A DNA stretch of 64,000 nt, from assembly GCA_018817795.1 (NCBI GenBank), contig JAHITJ010000117.1, positions 1 to 64,000 on the forward strand. Direction: 5' to 3'. Below are positions 55,686 through 64,000 of the stretch, piece after piece. Each line of letters begins with the position of its first letter. The stretch's first letter is position 1. A program made the position numbers and the translations under genes. This DNA is from Myxococcota bacterium (GTDB lineage: Bacteria; Myxococcota_A; Polyangia; HGW-17). The notes beneath the pieces are model-generated. The model made no database searches. It saw nothing but the letters and a program-made list of their open reading frames with translations, and had not been told where the DNA came from.

Positions 55686-56172
55686 ATGAAGATGTCCGCG
55701 ATCTCCCGGCCCCAAATCGAAGCTCTGACGAAGAACCTGTCGAAGAACTTCAACGACCTGGACCTGAGCAGATGCGATCATCAAGGATGCGGTGTTCGAA
55801 TACTGCCGTTTCAAGGGTGCATCATGGACCGGCGCCCGCGTGAAGAGGTGCCGGTTTGAATCCTGCGACGACATCGTCGGCCTGCCGCTCCACAAGATCC
55901 ACGCCTCGCTCTCCGAGATCTCCGACGACGAGCAGAAGAAGGCCGTCTGCCGGGAGCACTTCGCCCCTCTGGATCCGATCCTCCACGGCAGCGTCCGGGA
56001 ACGCGACGAGGATTCCACCCTCGAGCCATTCTGCCTGTACCGCGATCCCAAGCGGAAGCTCAAGCAACAGCAGAGGGACCAGTGGGATGATGCGGATGAT
56101 TCAGAGTTAGTGCACTTCCTGTCGGATGGTGTGTATATCGAGGAGACCCGTGCGGAAAATCGTTCTAGTTAA
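55686..56172 (+). pseudogene. frameshifted pentapeptide-repeat-like gene
   Basis: The ATG at 55686 follows AAGGAAAGGAA. Its frame reads MKMSAISRPQIEALTKNLSK and is coherent up to LDLS (about 55769), then becomes nonsense and stops. The coherent frame continues one base later as DAIIKDAVFEYCRFKG and runs to TAA at 56170-56172. Removing one A near 55770 would restore one protein of about 161 residues. The middle (DAVFEYCRFKGASWTGARVKRCRFESC) has the five-residue A-x-F/L-x-x period of pentapeptide repeats. The C-terminal part is acidic/basic and Gln/Asp-rich. It is either a true pseudogene or a sequencing error. Confidence 0.7.
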
Positions 56173-56208
56173 TATTCGACCGAAAAACAACGAAATAGAC
56201 AGGGTTTC

Positions 56209-56236
56209 GTAGCCCGCGGGGCGACCGGGGGTTTTT
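56209..56236. repeat. short REP-like fragment related to 39980-40003
   Basis: GTAGCCCGCGGGGCGACCGG aligns with GTAGCCCATGGTTGGGCGACCGGG at 39980 with a 3-base gap. The 3' half of the palindrome is missing here and a T-run follows. It could be a truncated copy. Confidence 0.35.
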
Positions 56237-56241
56237 CCTTG

Positions 56242-56259
56242 CAGGCTCCTGGGAGCCTG
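56242..56259 (+). terminator. tight hairpin CAGGCTCC-TG-GGAGCCTG
   Basis: A perfect 8-bp stem is followed on the + strand by TCTTCTTCTC. It lies 70 bp after the frameshifted gene and 44 bp before the end of the leftward hppA gene, so it may terminate either. Confidence 0.5.
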
Positions 56260-56302
56260 TCTTCTTCTCATCTGAGTTGGCAGGTGGAATGGAATGCGAA
56301 AA

Positions 56303-58624
56303 TTACGGAGTTACCGGAGCGGGAGCCGGGGCCGGGGCCGGACGCGGAATCGGGCCGGGGCCGGACGCGGGACCCATCGGCCGGGGCTGACGGGGCATCA
56401 TGCGGGGACCCATGGGACGCGGACCGGGAACCGGAGCCGGAGCCGGAGCCACCTGCGGAGCCGGGGCGGGGGCGGCCACGACCAGAGCGTTGGTCTTGGG
56501 ATCGGCCTTCGACTCGGCGCCGACGATGAGGGGAGCGATGACCAGCGCCACGACGCTCATGAGCTTGATCAGGATGTTCAGCGAGGGGCCGGACGTGTCT
56601 TTGAACGGATCGCCGACGGTGTCGCCGGTGACGGCGGCCTTGTGGGCGTCGGACTTCTTGCCACCGAAATTGCCGTCTTCAATGTATTTCTTGGCATTGT
56701 CCCAGGAGCCGCCTGCGTTGGCCTGGAAGATGGCCAGCAGGACGCCCGAGACGGTGACGCCGGCGAGCATGCCGCCCAGCGCGAACTTGTTCCAGAAACC
56801 GACGATGACGGGAACGGACACGGCCAGCAGGCCCGGGACGATCATCTTGCGGATCGCGGCCTTGGTGGAGATCTCCACGCACTTGGCGTAGTCGGCCTTG
56901 GCGGTGCCTTCGAGCAGACCGGGGATCTCCTTGAACTGGCGGCGGACCTCGATGATCATTTCGTTGGCGGCTTCACCGACGGCGGTCATGCACATCGCGG
57001 AGAACAGGAACGGCAGCATGGCGCCGAAGAACAGGCCGGCCATGACCACGGGGTTGGAGACATCGATGGTCGGTACCTTGGCCTGAATCTGGAACGCAGA
57101 GAACAGGGCCAGGGCGGTCAGGGCGGCGGAGCCGATGGCGAAGCCCTTGCCGATCGCGGCGGTGGTGTTGCCCACGGCGTCAAGTTTGTCGGTGCGCTCG
57201 CGCACCTCGGGGGGAAGTTCGGCCATCTCGGCCAGACCACCGGCGTTGTCGGCGATGGGACCGTAGGCGTCAACGGCCAGCTGGATGCCCGTGGTGGACA
57301 GCATGCCCAGGGCGGCCACGGCGATGCCGTAGAGGCCGGCGAGCTTGAAGGAGACCATGATCGCGATGCAGATCCAGATGATCGGAAGTGCGGTGGAGAC
57401 CATGCCGTTGGCCAGGCCGGCGATGATGTTGGTGGCAGCGCCGGTCTGGGAGGCCATGGCGATCTTGTGGACCGGGGCGCGATCCTTGGAGCAGTAGTAT
57501 TCGGTGGTCACGCCGACGGCGATGCCCGCGAGCAGACCGATGACCGTGGCGCCGAAGAGCTTCAGCCAGGTGGCCTTCACGATGCCGTAGCCGAGCACGT
57601 GCATCTTCACTTCAACCGGGACCATCCAGTAGCAGATGCCGGCGGTGGCGAACAGCATGAGGATCGCAGCGCCGAAGGTGCCGATATTGAGCGCAGTCTG
57701 GGGGCTGCCGCCTTCCTTGGTGGACACCATGAACGTGCCCAGGATCGAGGCGATGACACCGACACCGGCGAGCATCAGGGGAAGCAGGACCAGGCGCAGC
57801 TCGGGGGAACCCTCGTAGTTGCCGACCCAGCCCGCGCCGAACGACAGGACCATGGTGCCGACGATGGCGCCGACATACGATTCGAACAGGTCCGCGCCCA
57901 TGCCGGCCACGTCGCCGACGTTGTCACCGACGTTGTCGGCGATGGTGGCGGGGTTGCGCGGGTCGTCCTCGGGAATGCCGGCTTCGATCTTGCCGACCAG
58001 GTCAGCGCCGACGTCGGCGGCCTTGGTGTAGATGCCGCCGCCCACGCGGGCGAACAGCGCGATCGAGGAGGCGCCCAGGCTGTAGCCGGAGACGACGGTG
58101 ATCGAGTTGCGGAGGCCGACTTCACCGGTGCCGACGATGCCGAGCATGTAATAGATGATGAGCAGGGTGCCCAGGCCCAGCAGGGCCAGACCGACGACGC
58201 TCATGCCCATGACGGTGCCGCCGGAGAACGCGACGCGCAGCGCCTTGTTCAGGCTGGTGCGGGCGGCCGCTGTGGTGCGGACGTTGGCCAGGGTGGCCAC
58301 CTTCATGCCGAAGTACCCGGAGAGGACCGAGCACAGCGCACCGATGATGAACGAGAACGCCATCAGGGGATGCTTGAAGTTTTCAGGGGTGCTCTTGCCG
58401 AGCATGTTGGAGATGATCAGGAGCGCGGCCACGCCGAGCACGAACCAGATCAGGACGCGGTATTCTGCGTTGAGGAACGCCATGGCGCCTTCGCGCACAT
58501 AACCGGAAATCTCTCTCATCCGATCGGTACCGGTATCCTGCTTCTTGATCCACTGCGTCTTCCAGAACGCGAACAACAGGGCTGCCAGGCCGAACGCCGG
58601 CACGACATAGAAAAGATTGTTCAT
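56303..58624 (-). CDS. hppA: membrane-bound pyrophosphatase, K+-dependent type, with Pro/Ala C-tail
   Basis: This 773-residue ion-pumping pyrophosphatase couples PPi hydrolysis to H+ or Na+ export. Catalytic loops are intact ([38 protein letters not shown]). The segment [21 protein letters not shown] has Ala rather than Lys at the position that decides K+ dependence, so it should be the K+-stimulated class, which includes Na+ pumps. After the last membrane helix a tail of about 65 residues ([14 protein letters not shown]...), rich in Pro, Ala, Met and Arg, extends the protein beyond the usual end. ATG 58624 has AAGGAGG 6 nt upstream. Confidence 0.93.
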   Translation of the reverse strand: MNNLFYVVPAFGLAALLFAFWKTQWIKKQDTGTDRMREISGYVREGAMAFLNAEYRVLIWFVLGVAALLIISNMLGKSTPENFKHPLMAFSFIIGALCSVLSGYFGMKVATLANVRTTAAARTSLNKALRVAFSGGTVMGMSVVGLALLGLGTLLIIYYMLGIVGTGEVGLRNSITVVSGYSLGASSIALFARVGGGIYTKAADVGADLVGKIEAGIPEDDPRNPATIADNVGDNVGDVAGMGADLFESYVGAIVGTMVLSFGAGWVGNYEGSPELRLVLLPLMLAGVGVIASILGTFMVSTKEGGSPQTALNIGTFGAAILMLFATAGICYWMVPVEVKMHVLGYGIVKATWLKLFGATVIGLLAGIAVGVTTEYYCSKDRAPVHKIAMASQTGAATNIIAGLANGMVSTALPIIWICIAIMVSFKLAGLYGIAVAALGMLSTTGIQLAVDAYGPIADNAGGLAEMAELPPEVRERTDKLDAVGNTTAAIGKGFAIGSAALTALALFSAFQIQAKVPTIDVSNPVVMAGLFFGAMLPFLFSAMCMTAVGEAANEMIIEVRRQFKEIPGLLEGTAKADYAKCVEISTKAAIRKMIVPGLLAVSVPVIVGFWNKFALGGMLAGVTVSGVLLAIFQANAGGSWDNAKKYIEDGNFGGKKSDAHKAAVTGDTVGDPFKDTSGPSLNILIKLMSVVALVIAPLIVGAESKADPKTNALVVAAPAPAPQVAPAPAPVPGPRPMGPRMMPRQPRPMGPASGPGPIPRPAPAPAPAPVTP

Positions 58625-58740
58625 TCTGTTACCTCCTTGGTTGGTTGTGGTTGGGTTTCAGCCGAGAACTGCTGGAAAATTCGGGAACGCCGTCCCTTTC
58701 CGGATACCGGGTCCGGCAGCGGTAGGGACATGATACAAAA

Positions 58741-59313
58741 TCAGGATTGCCCATTGAAGGCATTCATGGCATAAGTCACGTCCTTCTTCAAGATCGTTTC
58801 CACGATATTCACGCAATTTTCGAGCATGTCGGGAATCACGGGACGCTCGTCAGCTGTGAAAGCCGAAAGAACATATTCCACCATGTCGCCGGGAGGGCGC
58901 CCCACCCCCAGACGGACTCGGGCATATTCGGGACCGCCCACCGTACCGGAGATGGATTTCAGGCCGTTGTGGCCGCCGTTTCCGCCGCCGAGCTTCACGC
59001 GCAGCCGCCCGAAGGCCAGGTCCACGTCGTCGTGCAGCACGATCAGCCGGTCGCGATCCACCCCGAGATGCCGCATGGCCGCTGCGATCGATCGCCCGGA
59101 GATGTTCATGTACGTGTGAGGAAACAGAAGGGCCACGTCGCAGCCATCCACGACGGTCTGCACATACTCGCCCTCGAAGCGTTTGCGGAAGGGGGGGGCA
59201 CACCATTTCTGGGCGCAAAGAAAAAGGGCACGCGCACCGAGGTTGTGGCGGGTGCGGGCATATTCCGGTCCTGGATTTCCCAGTCCGGCGATGAGAAAGC
59301 CTTGAAAGGTCAC
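58741..59313 (-). CDS. pth: peptidyl-tRNA hydrolase
   Basis: This 190-residue Pth recycles peptidyl-tRNA dropped from ribosomes. GLGNPGPEYARTRHNLG contains the catalytic His, MNISG the conserved Asn, LHDDVDLAFG the Asp, and GGNGGHNGLKSI the substrate loop. The start is a GTG (59313), 28 nt after rplY. The order tRNA-Gln, prs, rplY, pth on one strand is a conserved deltaproteobacterial cluster. Confidence 0.95.
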   Translation of the reverse strand: MTFQGFLIAGLGNPGPEYARTRHNLGARALFLCAQKWCAPPFRKRFEGEYVQTVVDGCDVALLFPHTYMNISGRSIAAAMRHLGVDRDRLIVLHDDVDLAFGRLRVKLGGGNGGHNGLKSISGTVGGPEYARVRLGVGRPPGDMVEYVLSAFTADERPVIPDMLENCVNIVETILKKDVTYAMNAFNGQS

Positions 59314-59340
59314 CTGTCGGTCAACCTGTGGCTCAACGGA

Positions 59341-60006
59341 TTATTTCTTGCCGGGAGCAGGCTTCGCAGGAGCGGCCTTCGCGGGGGCTGCGGCCTTCGC
59401 GGGAGCGGCGGCAGGAGTGGCGGCGACAGCGCCTTCCTCAGGACGATCGTCCTTGCCGCCGGACACGATGACGAGCGCCTGGCGGGGGGAAAGCCGGATG
59501 TTGATGCCTTCGGGCAGCTTCAGGTTTTCGACGCGCAGAACCGAACCCAGGCCCATCGAGGTCACATCCTGCTCGATGAAGGCGGGCACTTCGGAGGCGG
59601 CGCATCGGACCGGAAGATGGCTCATGGTCAGGCGGATGGAGCCGCCCAGCTTCACGCCCTCGGAGCGACCGGTGATGCGGAAGTTGACCGTGGCCGGAAC
59701 CAGATCGTTGGGCGCGGTGCGCAGGAAGTCCACGTGCTTGATCGCGCCGGTCATCGTGTCGAACTGGACGTCACGGATGAACACGGGCACTTCTTCCTTG
59801 CCTTCGATGTCCAGCAGGAAGTACGTGTTGCGCTTCTTCTCGGGATCCATGGTCTTGATCAGATCCCGGGGATTCAGTTTAAGGGAGACCGACGGCAGCT
59901 TCTTGCCGTACAGCACCGCCGGGATCATGGCGCTGGCGCGCAGACGGTGGTTTTCGTTCTTCCCAGTGGCAGTTCTCATTTCGACGGACAGTTTTACGGG
60001 TTCCAT
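59341..60006 (-). CDS. rplY: 50S ribosomal protein bL25 (TL5/CTC type)
   Basis: This 221-residue two-domain bL25 binds 5S rRNA. The N-terminal L25 domain starts KLSVEMRTATGKNENHRLRA and has VPAVLYG-like IPAVLYGKK. The C-terminal TL5 beta domain (about 95-185) contains HLPVRCAASEVPAFIEQDV. A final 30-residue Ala/Pro/Lys tail (AAPAKAAAPAKAAPAKP) extends the protein, as in several deltaproteobacteria. GAGG lies 8 nt before ATG 60006. It is in operon with prs and pth. Confidence 0.95.
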   Translation of the reverse strand: MEPVKLSVEMRTATGKNENHRLRASAMIPAVLYGKKLPSVSLKLNPRDLIKTMDPEKKRNTYFLLDIEGKEEVPVFIRDVQFDTMTGAIKHVDFLRTAPNDLVPATVNFRITGRSEGVKLGGSIRLTMSHLPVRCAASEVPAFIEQDVTSMGLGSVLRVENLKLPEGINIRLSPRQALVIVSGGKDDRPEEGAVAATPAAAPAKAAAPAKAAPAKPAPGKK

Positions 60007-60091
60007 TACTCATACCTCATTTCAAAAGCAACCCCGCTCCTCGGTCGCGTTGCCGGTGCGCGGGACGAACACATATAGCTGAAAATTCTTC

Positions 60092-61036
60092 TCAAGTAAA
60101 GAGTGAACTGATGGAATCTCCATGATGAATGCGTTTGATGGCCTCGCCAAGGAGCCGACCCACCGATAACTGGTGGATTCGTCCGCTCTCGGCGGCCTCC
60201 TGGGACAGGGCGATGGTGTTGGTCACCCACACCTTTTTCAGCGGGGACTTGATGATGTTCTCGACGGCTTTTCCGGAAAAGACGCCATGGGAGGCCGCCG
60301 CATAGACCTCGATGGCGCCCTGGTCGATGACGGCCTGGGCCGCCTTGCTCAGCGTGCCGGCGGTGTCGATCATGTCATCGACGATCACGGCTTTCTTGCC
60401 GGCGACGTCGCCAACGATGTTCATCACCTCGCACTGGTTCGCCTGGGGACGCCGCTTGTCGATGATGGCCAGCGGACAACCCAGACGCATGGAGTAGCCG
60501 CGGGCGCGCTCGGTGCCTCCGGCGTCCGGGCTCACGATCACCAATTCCTCGTTGCGGAACTCATTGCGGATCGCATCGAGCAGCACGGGAAGGCCGGTCA
60601 AATGATCGACCGGAATGTCGAAGAATCCCTGGATCTGGCCGGCGTGGAGATCCATCATCATGACACGGGACGCGCCGGCGGTGGTGATCAGGTTCGCCAC
60701 CAGCTTGGCGGAGATCGGCGTGCGGGGCCGCACCTTGCGGTCCTGCCGGGCATATCCGTAATACGGCAGGATTCCGATGATGGAGCCGGCCGAGGCCCTC
60801 CGAAGCGCGTCAATGATGATGAGCAGATCCATCAGATGCTCGTTCACAGGCATGGATGTCGGCTGGATGACGAAGCAGTTCACGCCGCGGACGTTTTCGT
60901 TGATGGTGACGAAGGTCTCCCCGTCGGAGAACTTGCTGACGGTGATCGAGCCCGGGACGATCTCAAGGTAGCGGCAGATTTCCGCCGTCAGCGCAGTGTT
61001 GGAGGTTCCGGAAAAGACAGCCAAGGATTTGAGCAT
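60092..61036 (-). CDS. prs: ribose-phosphate pyrophosphokinase (PRPP synthetase)
   Basis: This 314-residue enzyme makes PRPP from ribose 5-phosphate and ATP for nucleotide, His and Trp synthesis. Visible blocks: FSGTSNTALTAEICRYL, FSDGETFVTINENVRG, the flexible loop YYGYARQDRK, a metal site in MMDLHAGQIQGFFD, PDAGGTERARGY and the PRPP loop VIVDDMIDTAGT. The length and all motifs are standard class I. It follows tRNA-Gln by 67 bp and is probably co-transcribed with it. Confidence 0.96.
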   Translation of the reverse strand: MLKSLAVFSGTSNTALTAEICRYLEIVPGSITVSKFSDGETFVTINENVRGVNCFVIQPTSMPVNEHLMDLLIIIDALRRASAGSIIGILPYYGYARQDRKVRPRTPISAKLVANLITTAGASRVMMMDLHAGQIQGFFDIPVDHLTGLPVLLDAIRNEFRNEELVIVSPDAGGTERARGYSMRLGCPLAIIDKRRPQANQCEVMNIVGDVAGKKAVIVDDMIDTAGTLSKAAQAVIDQGAIEVYAAASHGVFSGKAVENIIKSPLKKVWVTNTIALSQEAAESGRIHQLSVGRLLGEAIKRIHHGDSISSLFT

Positions 61037-61103
61037 GGCAGCAACACCTCAGGAAAGGAGTGAATACTGAGGGCACCCGCACCTTGCGGATGTCGCCCGG
61101 AAG

Positions 61104-61175
61104 CTGGGCCGGAAGGATTCGAACCTTCGAATGCGGGGACCAAAGCCCCGTGACTTGCCACTTGTCGACGGCCCA
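61104..61175 (-). tRNA. tRNA-Gln (anticodon TTG)
   Basis: The reverse complement folds as a full cloverleaf. The acceptor is TGGGCCG/CGGCCCA, the D-arm GAC...GTC, the anticodon stem CGGGG/CCCCG with loop CTTTGGT (anticodon TTG), and the T-arm GAAGG-TTCGAAT-CCTTC. The discriminator base is G and the CCA end is not encoded. It precedes prs on the same strand, a known conserved arrangement. Confidence 0.93.
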
Positions 61176-61263
61176 AAGAGACCCGCAGGTCCGACAAACG
61201 GGTGTGATAAATACAGATCTCTGTGAAAAAGTCAACGTCTCGACCAGGGAAAAATGAGCAGGT

Positions 61264-61998
61264 TCAGGCGGCGGACTGGATAGTTCTGGCGCGCTGCCGC
61301 AAAAGTTGGAGGCCATGGTGATGGATCTGAGAGATCCGGCCTTCCGTGAGGGACATCTCATCGGCCAGGGCGCGTGGACTCATTTGTAGGTAATAAATAC
61401 CCTCAATCACGCGGCGCTCCCTGTCGGGCAGGAGTTCGACCCATCCGGACACCAGCAGCCGCTCTTCATGATGAAGGCAGGCCTCTTCGGGCAGGGGGAC
61501 GCTCTCGTCGGCGATGAAGTCGAGGAGGCTGCCGTCCTCATCGTTTTCCAGACGGGAGAAGTGGATCGTGTGGCCGGCAGCGCGGATTCTCTGGGTTTTG
61601 AGGACCATCGACTCGGTCATGCCGGTCAGGGAGCAGAGGGTATCCAGTTGGGGGGTCTCCCCGTTCTCGGAGAGGTGGGTGGCCACCGACTTTTCAACGA
61701 GCCTGACCTGCCGGCGCTGCGTCCGGGTCAGCGGGTCCTTCTGCCGCAGTTCATCAAGAATGGCGCCCTGTACGCGATTCTTTGCATAGGGCCAAAAGTG
61801 GTTTTTTTCAATGGAGTCGAACCGTGAGGCCGACTCAATCAGGCCGATCATGGCTGCGGAGAGGATCTCCTGGCGATCTTCGAGGGAAAGGTGCTGACCA
61901 TGACGTCGCACCAGCCGGCGGACATGGGGAAGGTGTTCGAGAATCAAGGCATGTTCTGGACTTGGCGATCGTCGCAGGGACTGAATCAGGGCAATCAT
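61264..61998 (-). CDS. sigma-28 (FliA/WhiG)-type sigma factor
   Basis: This 244-residue alternative sigma factor has region 2 in DRQEILSAAMIGLIESASRFD and RVQGAILDELRQKDPLTRTQRR (the FliA-type RGAILDELR motif), region 3 around TLCSLTGMTESMVLKTQRI, and region 4 helix-turn-helix in MSPRALADEMSLTEGRISQIHHHGLQLLR. It would direct RNA polymerase to a specific regulon. No flagellar or chemotaxis gene is in the window, so a WhiG-like non-motility role is possible. I choose ATG 61998 because GGAGG lies 7 nt upstream; the track start 62076 lacks a site. Confidence 0.85.
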   Translation of the reverse strand: MIALIQSLRRSPSPEHALILEHLPHVRRLVRRHGQHLSLEDRQEILSAAMIGLIESASRFDSIEKNHFWPYAKNRVQGAILDELRQKDPLTRTQRRQVRLVEKSVATHLSENGETPQLDTLCSLTGMTESMVLKTQRIRAAGHTIHFSRLENDEDGSLLDFIADESVPLPEEACLHHEERLLVSGWVELLPDRERRVIEGIYYLQMSPRALADEMSLTEGRISQIHHHGLQLLRQRARTIQSAA

Positions 61999-62317
61999 GG
62001 AGTACCTCCGGACTGGACGGGGGGCTTTGTAAGCGAAATCCGTGCCAAATCCCGATTTTAGTGTCAGAAATTTCATTTCCCTGTTGTGACGGTATTTTTT
62101 TGCCCTGGAACTTTATGGACAGGAGTTAGTGGCTATTGCAAATGAATGCCCTTTCCCTGCTTTTCGCGTATCACGTCGGACAAAAACCGGGTGTTTTTTG
62201 GTTTATTTGTACACTTTTGTATCAAAAACGTAATAAAACACCCATGCCGCCCATATATTCAAACGCTTATGTACTTTATAACGCCCTTTATGTTTCATTT
62301 ATGTACTTTTACGCCTT

Positions 62318-62343
62318 CCCCGAGTTCATTGACAACTCCGGGG
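62318..62343. promoter_or_regulatory. imperfect palindrome overlapping a -35 box
   Basis: CCCCGAGTT and AACTCCGGGG form a stem with one bulge around CATTGAC. It overlaps the TTGACA of the HAD promoter, suggesting an operator or a terminator-like hairpin. Confidence 0.35.
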
Positions 62344-62358
62344 ACTGTCTGATATGAA
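62329..62358 (+). promoter_or_regulatory. sigma-70-type promoter candidate for the HAD gene
   Basis: A perfect TTGACA (62329-62334) and TATGAA (62353-62358) at 18-bp spacing end 48 bp before ATG 62407. The -35 box sits inside an imperfect palindrome. Confidence 0.5.
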
Positions 62359-62406
62359 AGCTGTCGACCGCGGACGATCCCCGGTCGTCGGCACCCAGGA
62401 ATTCCC

Positions 62407-63237
62407 ATGCGCTATTCTTTTTGTGTACTTGATATTGACGGCACCCTGACCAATGGGTTTAACACCTACCACCCCCGGGTCGTGGATCGTGTACGCGCCT
62501 ACCGGGAGCGGGGTGGCACCGTCGCGCTGCTCTCGGGCCGGCTGCCCTGCGGCATGCTCGAGCCCGCACGCCTGCTGGAGTTGCCGGCCGGGACGCTCAT
62601 CGGCGGCGGCGACGGCGCGGTGCTGGCCGTCCTCAACGCCGACGGCACCCTGGAATGGGCCTGGACCCGGGCCCTGTCGGTAGAGACCCTGCTTCCCCAT
62701 CTGGTCGCCGCGGACCAACCCGGCCTCGCGCTGACCCCTACGCGCGTGATCGCCGTGGGCACCACCGAAAAAATCACATACCGGCTGGCATCGATCACCT
62801 CTCCGGTGGTGCATCCCCTGCCCGATTGGACAAAGCTCCCGGAGGCCCTCGCCGGCGAGCCGCTGGTCGGGGTCCGCTTCATCCTCGAACGGGCCGCCGC
62901 GGTGAGCCTGATCGCACGGTTCTCCGTAGTGCCGGAGGGGGATCAGGAGGTCTTCGACAACCAGGAATTCACCCATCAAAACGTGGGCTTTTCCATCCGT
63001 CCCACCGGCAGCGACAAGGGCACCGCCCTCGAGCGTATGATCGCCGCGGCCGGATTCTCGAAGGAATCCACCGCCGCCTTCGGCGACTGGATCACCGACA
63101 TCCCGATGATGCGCAGTGCAGGCTTCTCCAGCGCTCCCAGCGACGCCCTGAAAGCCGTGCGCGAGGCGGCCACCCGCGTCTCGGCCCACACCATCAGTGA
63201 CGGCTGGCTCGCCACCGAGATGGATCTTTTGCAGTAG
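62407..63237 (+). CDS. HAD-superfamily hydrolase (Cof/type IIB)
   Basis: This 276-residue cytosolic phosphatase has motif I DIDGTL (Asp9 and Asp11), motif II region ALLSGR, motif III Lys in GSDKGTALERM, and motif IV in AFGDWITDIPMM, where the usual GD-x-x-N-D reads GDWITD. The middle cap domain (about 80-190) fits type IIB, which dephosphorylates sugar phosphates or nucleotides. The substrate is not known. An AT-rich region with a TTGACA/TATGAA promoter precedes it. Confidence 0.85.
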   Translation: MRYSFCVLDIDGTLTNGFNTYHPRVVDRVRAYRERGGTVALLSGRLPCGMLEPARLLELPAGTLIGGGDGAVLAVLNADGTLEWAWTRALSVETLLPHLVAADQPGLALTPTRVIAVGTTEKITYRLASITSPVVHPLPDWTKLPEALAGEPLVGVRFILERAAAVSLIARFSVVPEGDQEVFDNQEFTHQNVGFSIRPTGSDKGTALERMIAAAGFSKESTAAFGDWITDIPMMRSAGFSSAPSDALKAVREAATRVSAHTISDGWLATEMDLLQ

Positions 63238-63311
63238 TTTCGGAGGATGATCCCGCGCCCTTTTGCGGCCGCCTCAAATGGCCGGCTTTGGCCGGGTCAG
63301 ATGCCTTCGTC

Positions 63312-64000
63312 TCACGGAGCCTTCGCCGACGTGTATGACTTCACCACCCAGGCGCCCTTCTCCTTCGTGATGCGGGACAGGGCGGTCTGTCCGCCGACAT
63401 AGAGATCCCCTTCCGTGGACAGGTACAGGCACCGCAGGAACTTCTGGGCGGAAAGGTCGAAGAACCTGGTCTTTCCGTTTTCCTCCAGCGTCACGCCCTT
63501 GTTGTAGTGCAGGTACCAGGTGCGACCCCTGGACTTGTCCACACGCAGGTCGGACGCCTTGTCCATCGCAGGTCCCGCTGGTACGAAGCGATCCGCCGCG
63601 GGGTCGAACCGGAAGAAGCCGTCGGCGAAGTCCATCACCCAGAGACGCTTTTGGGCATCCACGACCAGGCGTCGGGGATCCGAGCCGGGATAGCCGGCGC
63701 TCTTCCGGGCGTATTTCACCCAGCCGCCGCCGGCACGCCTCCGGAGCCCCCTGAGGAGGTCGACCGCCCAGAGCTCCCCCGTCGGCGAGAACACCGTCTG
63801 AAAGGGGTCCCAACCCGGCGACACCTGCTCGACGAACCGGTCCGTGGCGGCATCGTACTCCCAGTGTTGACGCCTCCACATCACATGCAGTCTCCCCCGG
63901 TTGTCCAGGAAGACGCGGTAGGTACCGGCGTGCTTGGCTGGGTCAAACTTCAGATATTCCTTCCAGACCGTGCCGTCCCAGCGAGCCAGGGACCCCGATG
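63312..64000 (-). CDS. beta-propeller repeat protein (5' partial)
   Basis: The frame that ends at 63312 stays open beyond the track start (63884) to the right edge, so this is the C-terminal 229 residues of a longer gene. It contains repeated strands of the two-component-regulator-propeller or NHL type: LARWDGTVWKEY, GRLHVMWRRQHWEYD, GELWAVDLLRGL, KRLWVMDFADGFFRFD, DLYVGGQTALSRI. Each W-containing block marks a blade. It is probably secreted or a periplasmic sensor part; the N-terminus is outside the window. It converges on the HAD gene (74 bp). Confidence 0.75.
   Translation of the reverse strand, partial: SGSLARWDGTVWKEYLKFDPAKHAGTYRVFLDNRGRLHVMWRRQHWEYDAATDRFVEQVSPGWDPFQTVFSPTGELWAVDLLRGLRRRAGGGWVKYARKSAGYPGSDPRRLVVDAQKRLWVMDFADGFFRFDPAADRFVPAGPAMDKASDLRVDKSRGRTWYLHYNKGVTLEENGKTRFFDLSAQKFLRCLYLSTEGDLYVGGQTALSRITKEKGAWVVKSYTSAKAP

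Larger units (their letters stand above)
61999..62406. other. AT-rich divergent intergenic with TTATGTACTTT repeats
   Basis: This 408 bp region lies between the sigma factor (-) and the HAD gene (+). It is much more AT-rich than the window, especially 62090-62320. TTATGTACTTT followed by ACGCC occurs at 62267 and 62299 (32 bp apart, about three helical turns), and a related TTGTACACTTTT at 62205. The ORF at 62136-62357 encodes a low-complexity Tyr/Phe peptide and I do not consider it a gene. It probably holds promoters for both genes and binding sites. Confidence 0.5.

Noticed and set aside
56294-58774. 826-residue + ORF opposite hppA, rich in Asp/Gly/His
   Set aside because: It is the antisense of the membrane pyrophosphatase, and its low-complexity composition comes from the complementary codons.
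62136-62357. 73-residue Tyr/Phe-rich ORF
   Set aside because: It lies in AT-rich intergenic DNA that translates to low complexity, with no ribosome site and no bias; it overlaps promoter-like elements.

Overview
The window looks like a chromosomal segment of a high-GC, Gram-negative, probably anaerobic deltaproteobacterium-type organism, most plausibly of the Myxococcota or a close relative (inference). The reasons are: many secreted lipoproteins with Asp/Gly-rich MopE-like or Myxococcus-type Cys-rich motifs; a glycine-rich secreted C-terminus at the left edge; the arrangements rpmE-DUF1385-prfA and tRNA-Gln-prs-rplY-pth; and anaerobe-type enzymes, namely an acyl-CoA dehydratase activase-like giant, a two-subunit Fe-S fumarase, a K+-dependent-type membrane pyrophosphatase and an oxalate/formate-type antiporter. 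Most of the sequence is ordinary housekeeping DNA with tight ATGA stop/start overlaps. I saw no CRISPR array, rRNA, transposase gene or phage module.

Layout. 1-6.7 kb (+): end of a Gly-rich secreted protein, a PAS/HisKA protein without an ATPase domain, a small unknown protein, ribonuclease J, a lipoprotein, a ThrRS-like/uridine kinase fusion, and a HepT/MntA-type HEPN-MNT pair. 6.8-12.5 kb (-): a lipoprotein and a large secreted protein (papain-like plus thrombospondin-3-like) whose signal peptide is encoded by a pentanucleotide repeat, then an unknown helical protein. 12.5-14.1 kb: a gene-poor stretch with degenerate repeats, a perfect 3 x 30 bp hairpin repeat and two small genes. 14.2-17.4 kb (+): rpmE, DUF1385, prfA, nitrilase. 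17.4-21.2 kb: three Cys-rich lipoproteins, the last transcribed after a DtxR-like regulator (21.2-22.0 kb). 22-27.4 kb: SGNH hydrolase lipoprotein, tandem REC protein, M29-like peptidase, degenerate GGDEF protein, HEAT-repeat lipoprotein. 27.7-33.4 kb (+): a 1421-residue activase/dehydratase-like protein and both class I fumarase subunits. 33.5-37.7 kb (-): organophosphate-type MFS transporter and PBP1A. 37.8-39.8 kb (+): HIT protein, orphan OppD-like ATPase, lipoprotein nitroreductase. 40.1-42.7 kb (-): FtsB/DivIC-like protein and a GAF-GGDEF cyclase. 42.9-51.4 kb (+): Cys-rich lipoprotein, era, der, LEA14-like lipoprotein, TerB-like protein, MepA-like endopeptidase, lon. 51.5-55.6 kb (-): OFA-type transporter, Cys-repeat lipoprotein, M24B peptidase, DOMON-like protein. 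55.7-61.2 kb: a frameshifted pentapeptide-like gene (+), then (-) hppA and the tRNA-Gln-prs-rplY-pth operon. 61.3-64 kb: a sigma-28-type factor (-), an AT-rich intergenic, a HAD phosphatase (+), and a beta-propeller protein (-) running off the right edge.

The most unusual material is non-coding: a probable slippage-prone signal peptide, two hexamer (TCGAAA)n tracts, a family of GCGACC...GGTCGC hairpins that may be REP-like, a 90 bp near-perfect inverted repeat between convergent genes, and repeated TGCGCAT sites. I did not find a clear-cut new multi-gene defence or biosynthetic system. The best candidates for something undescribed are the phase-variation candidate at 11.3 kb, the DtxR-regulated Cys-rich lipoprotein pair, the hairpin repeat family, and the pyrophosphatase with a Pro/Ala tail.
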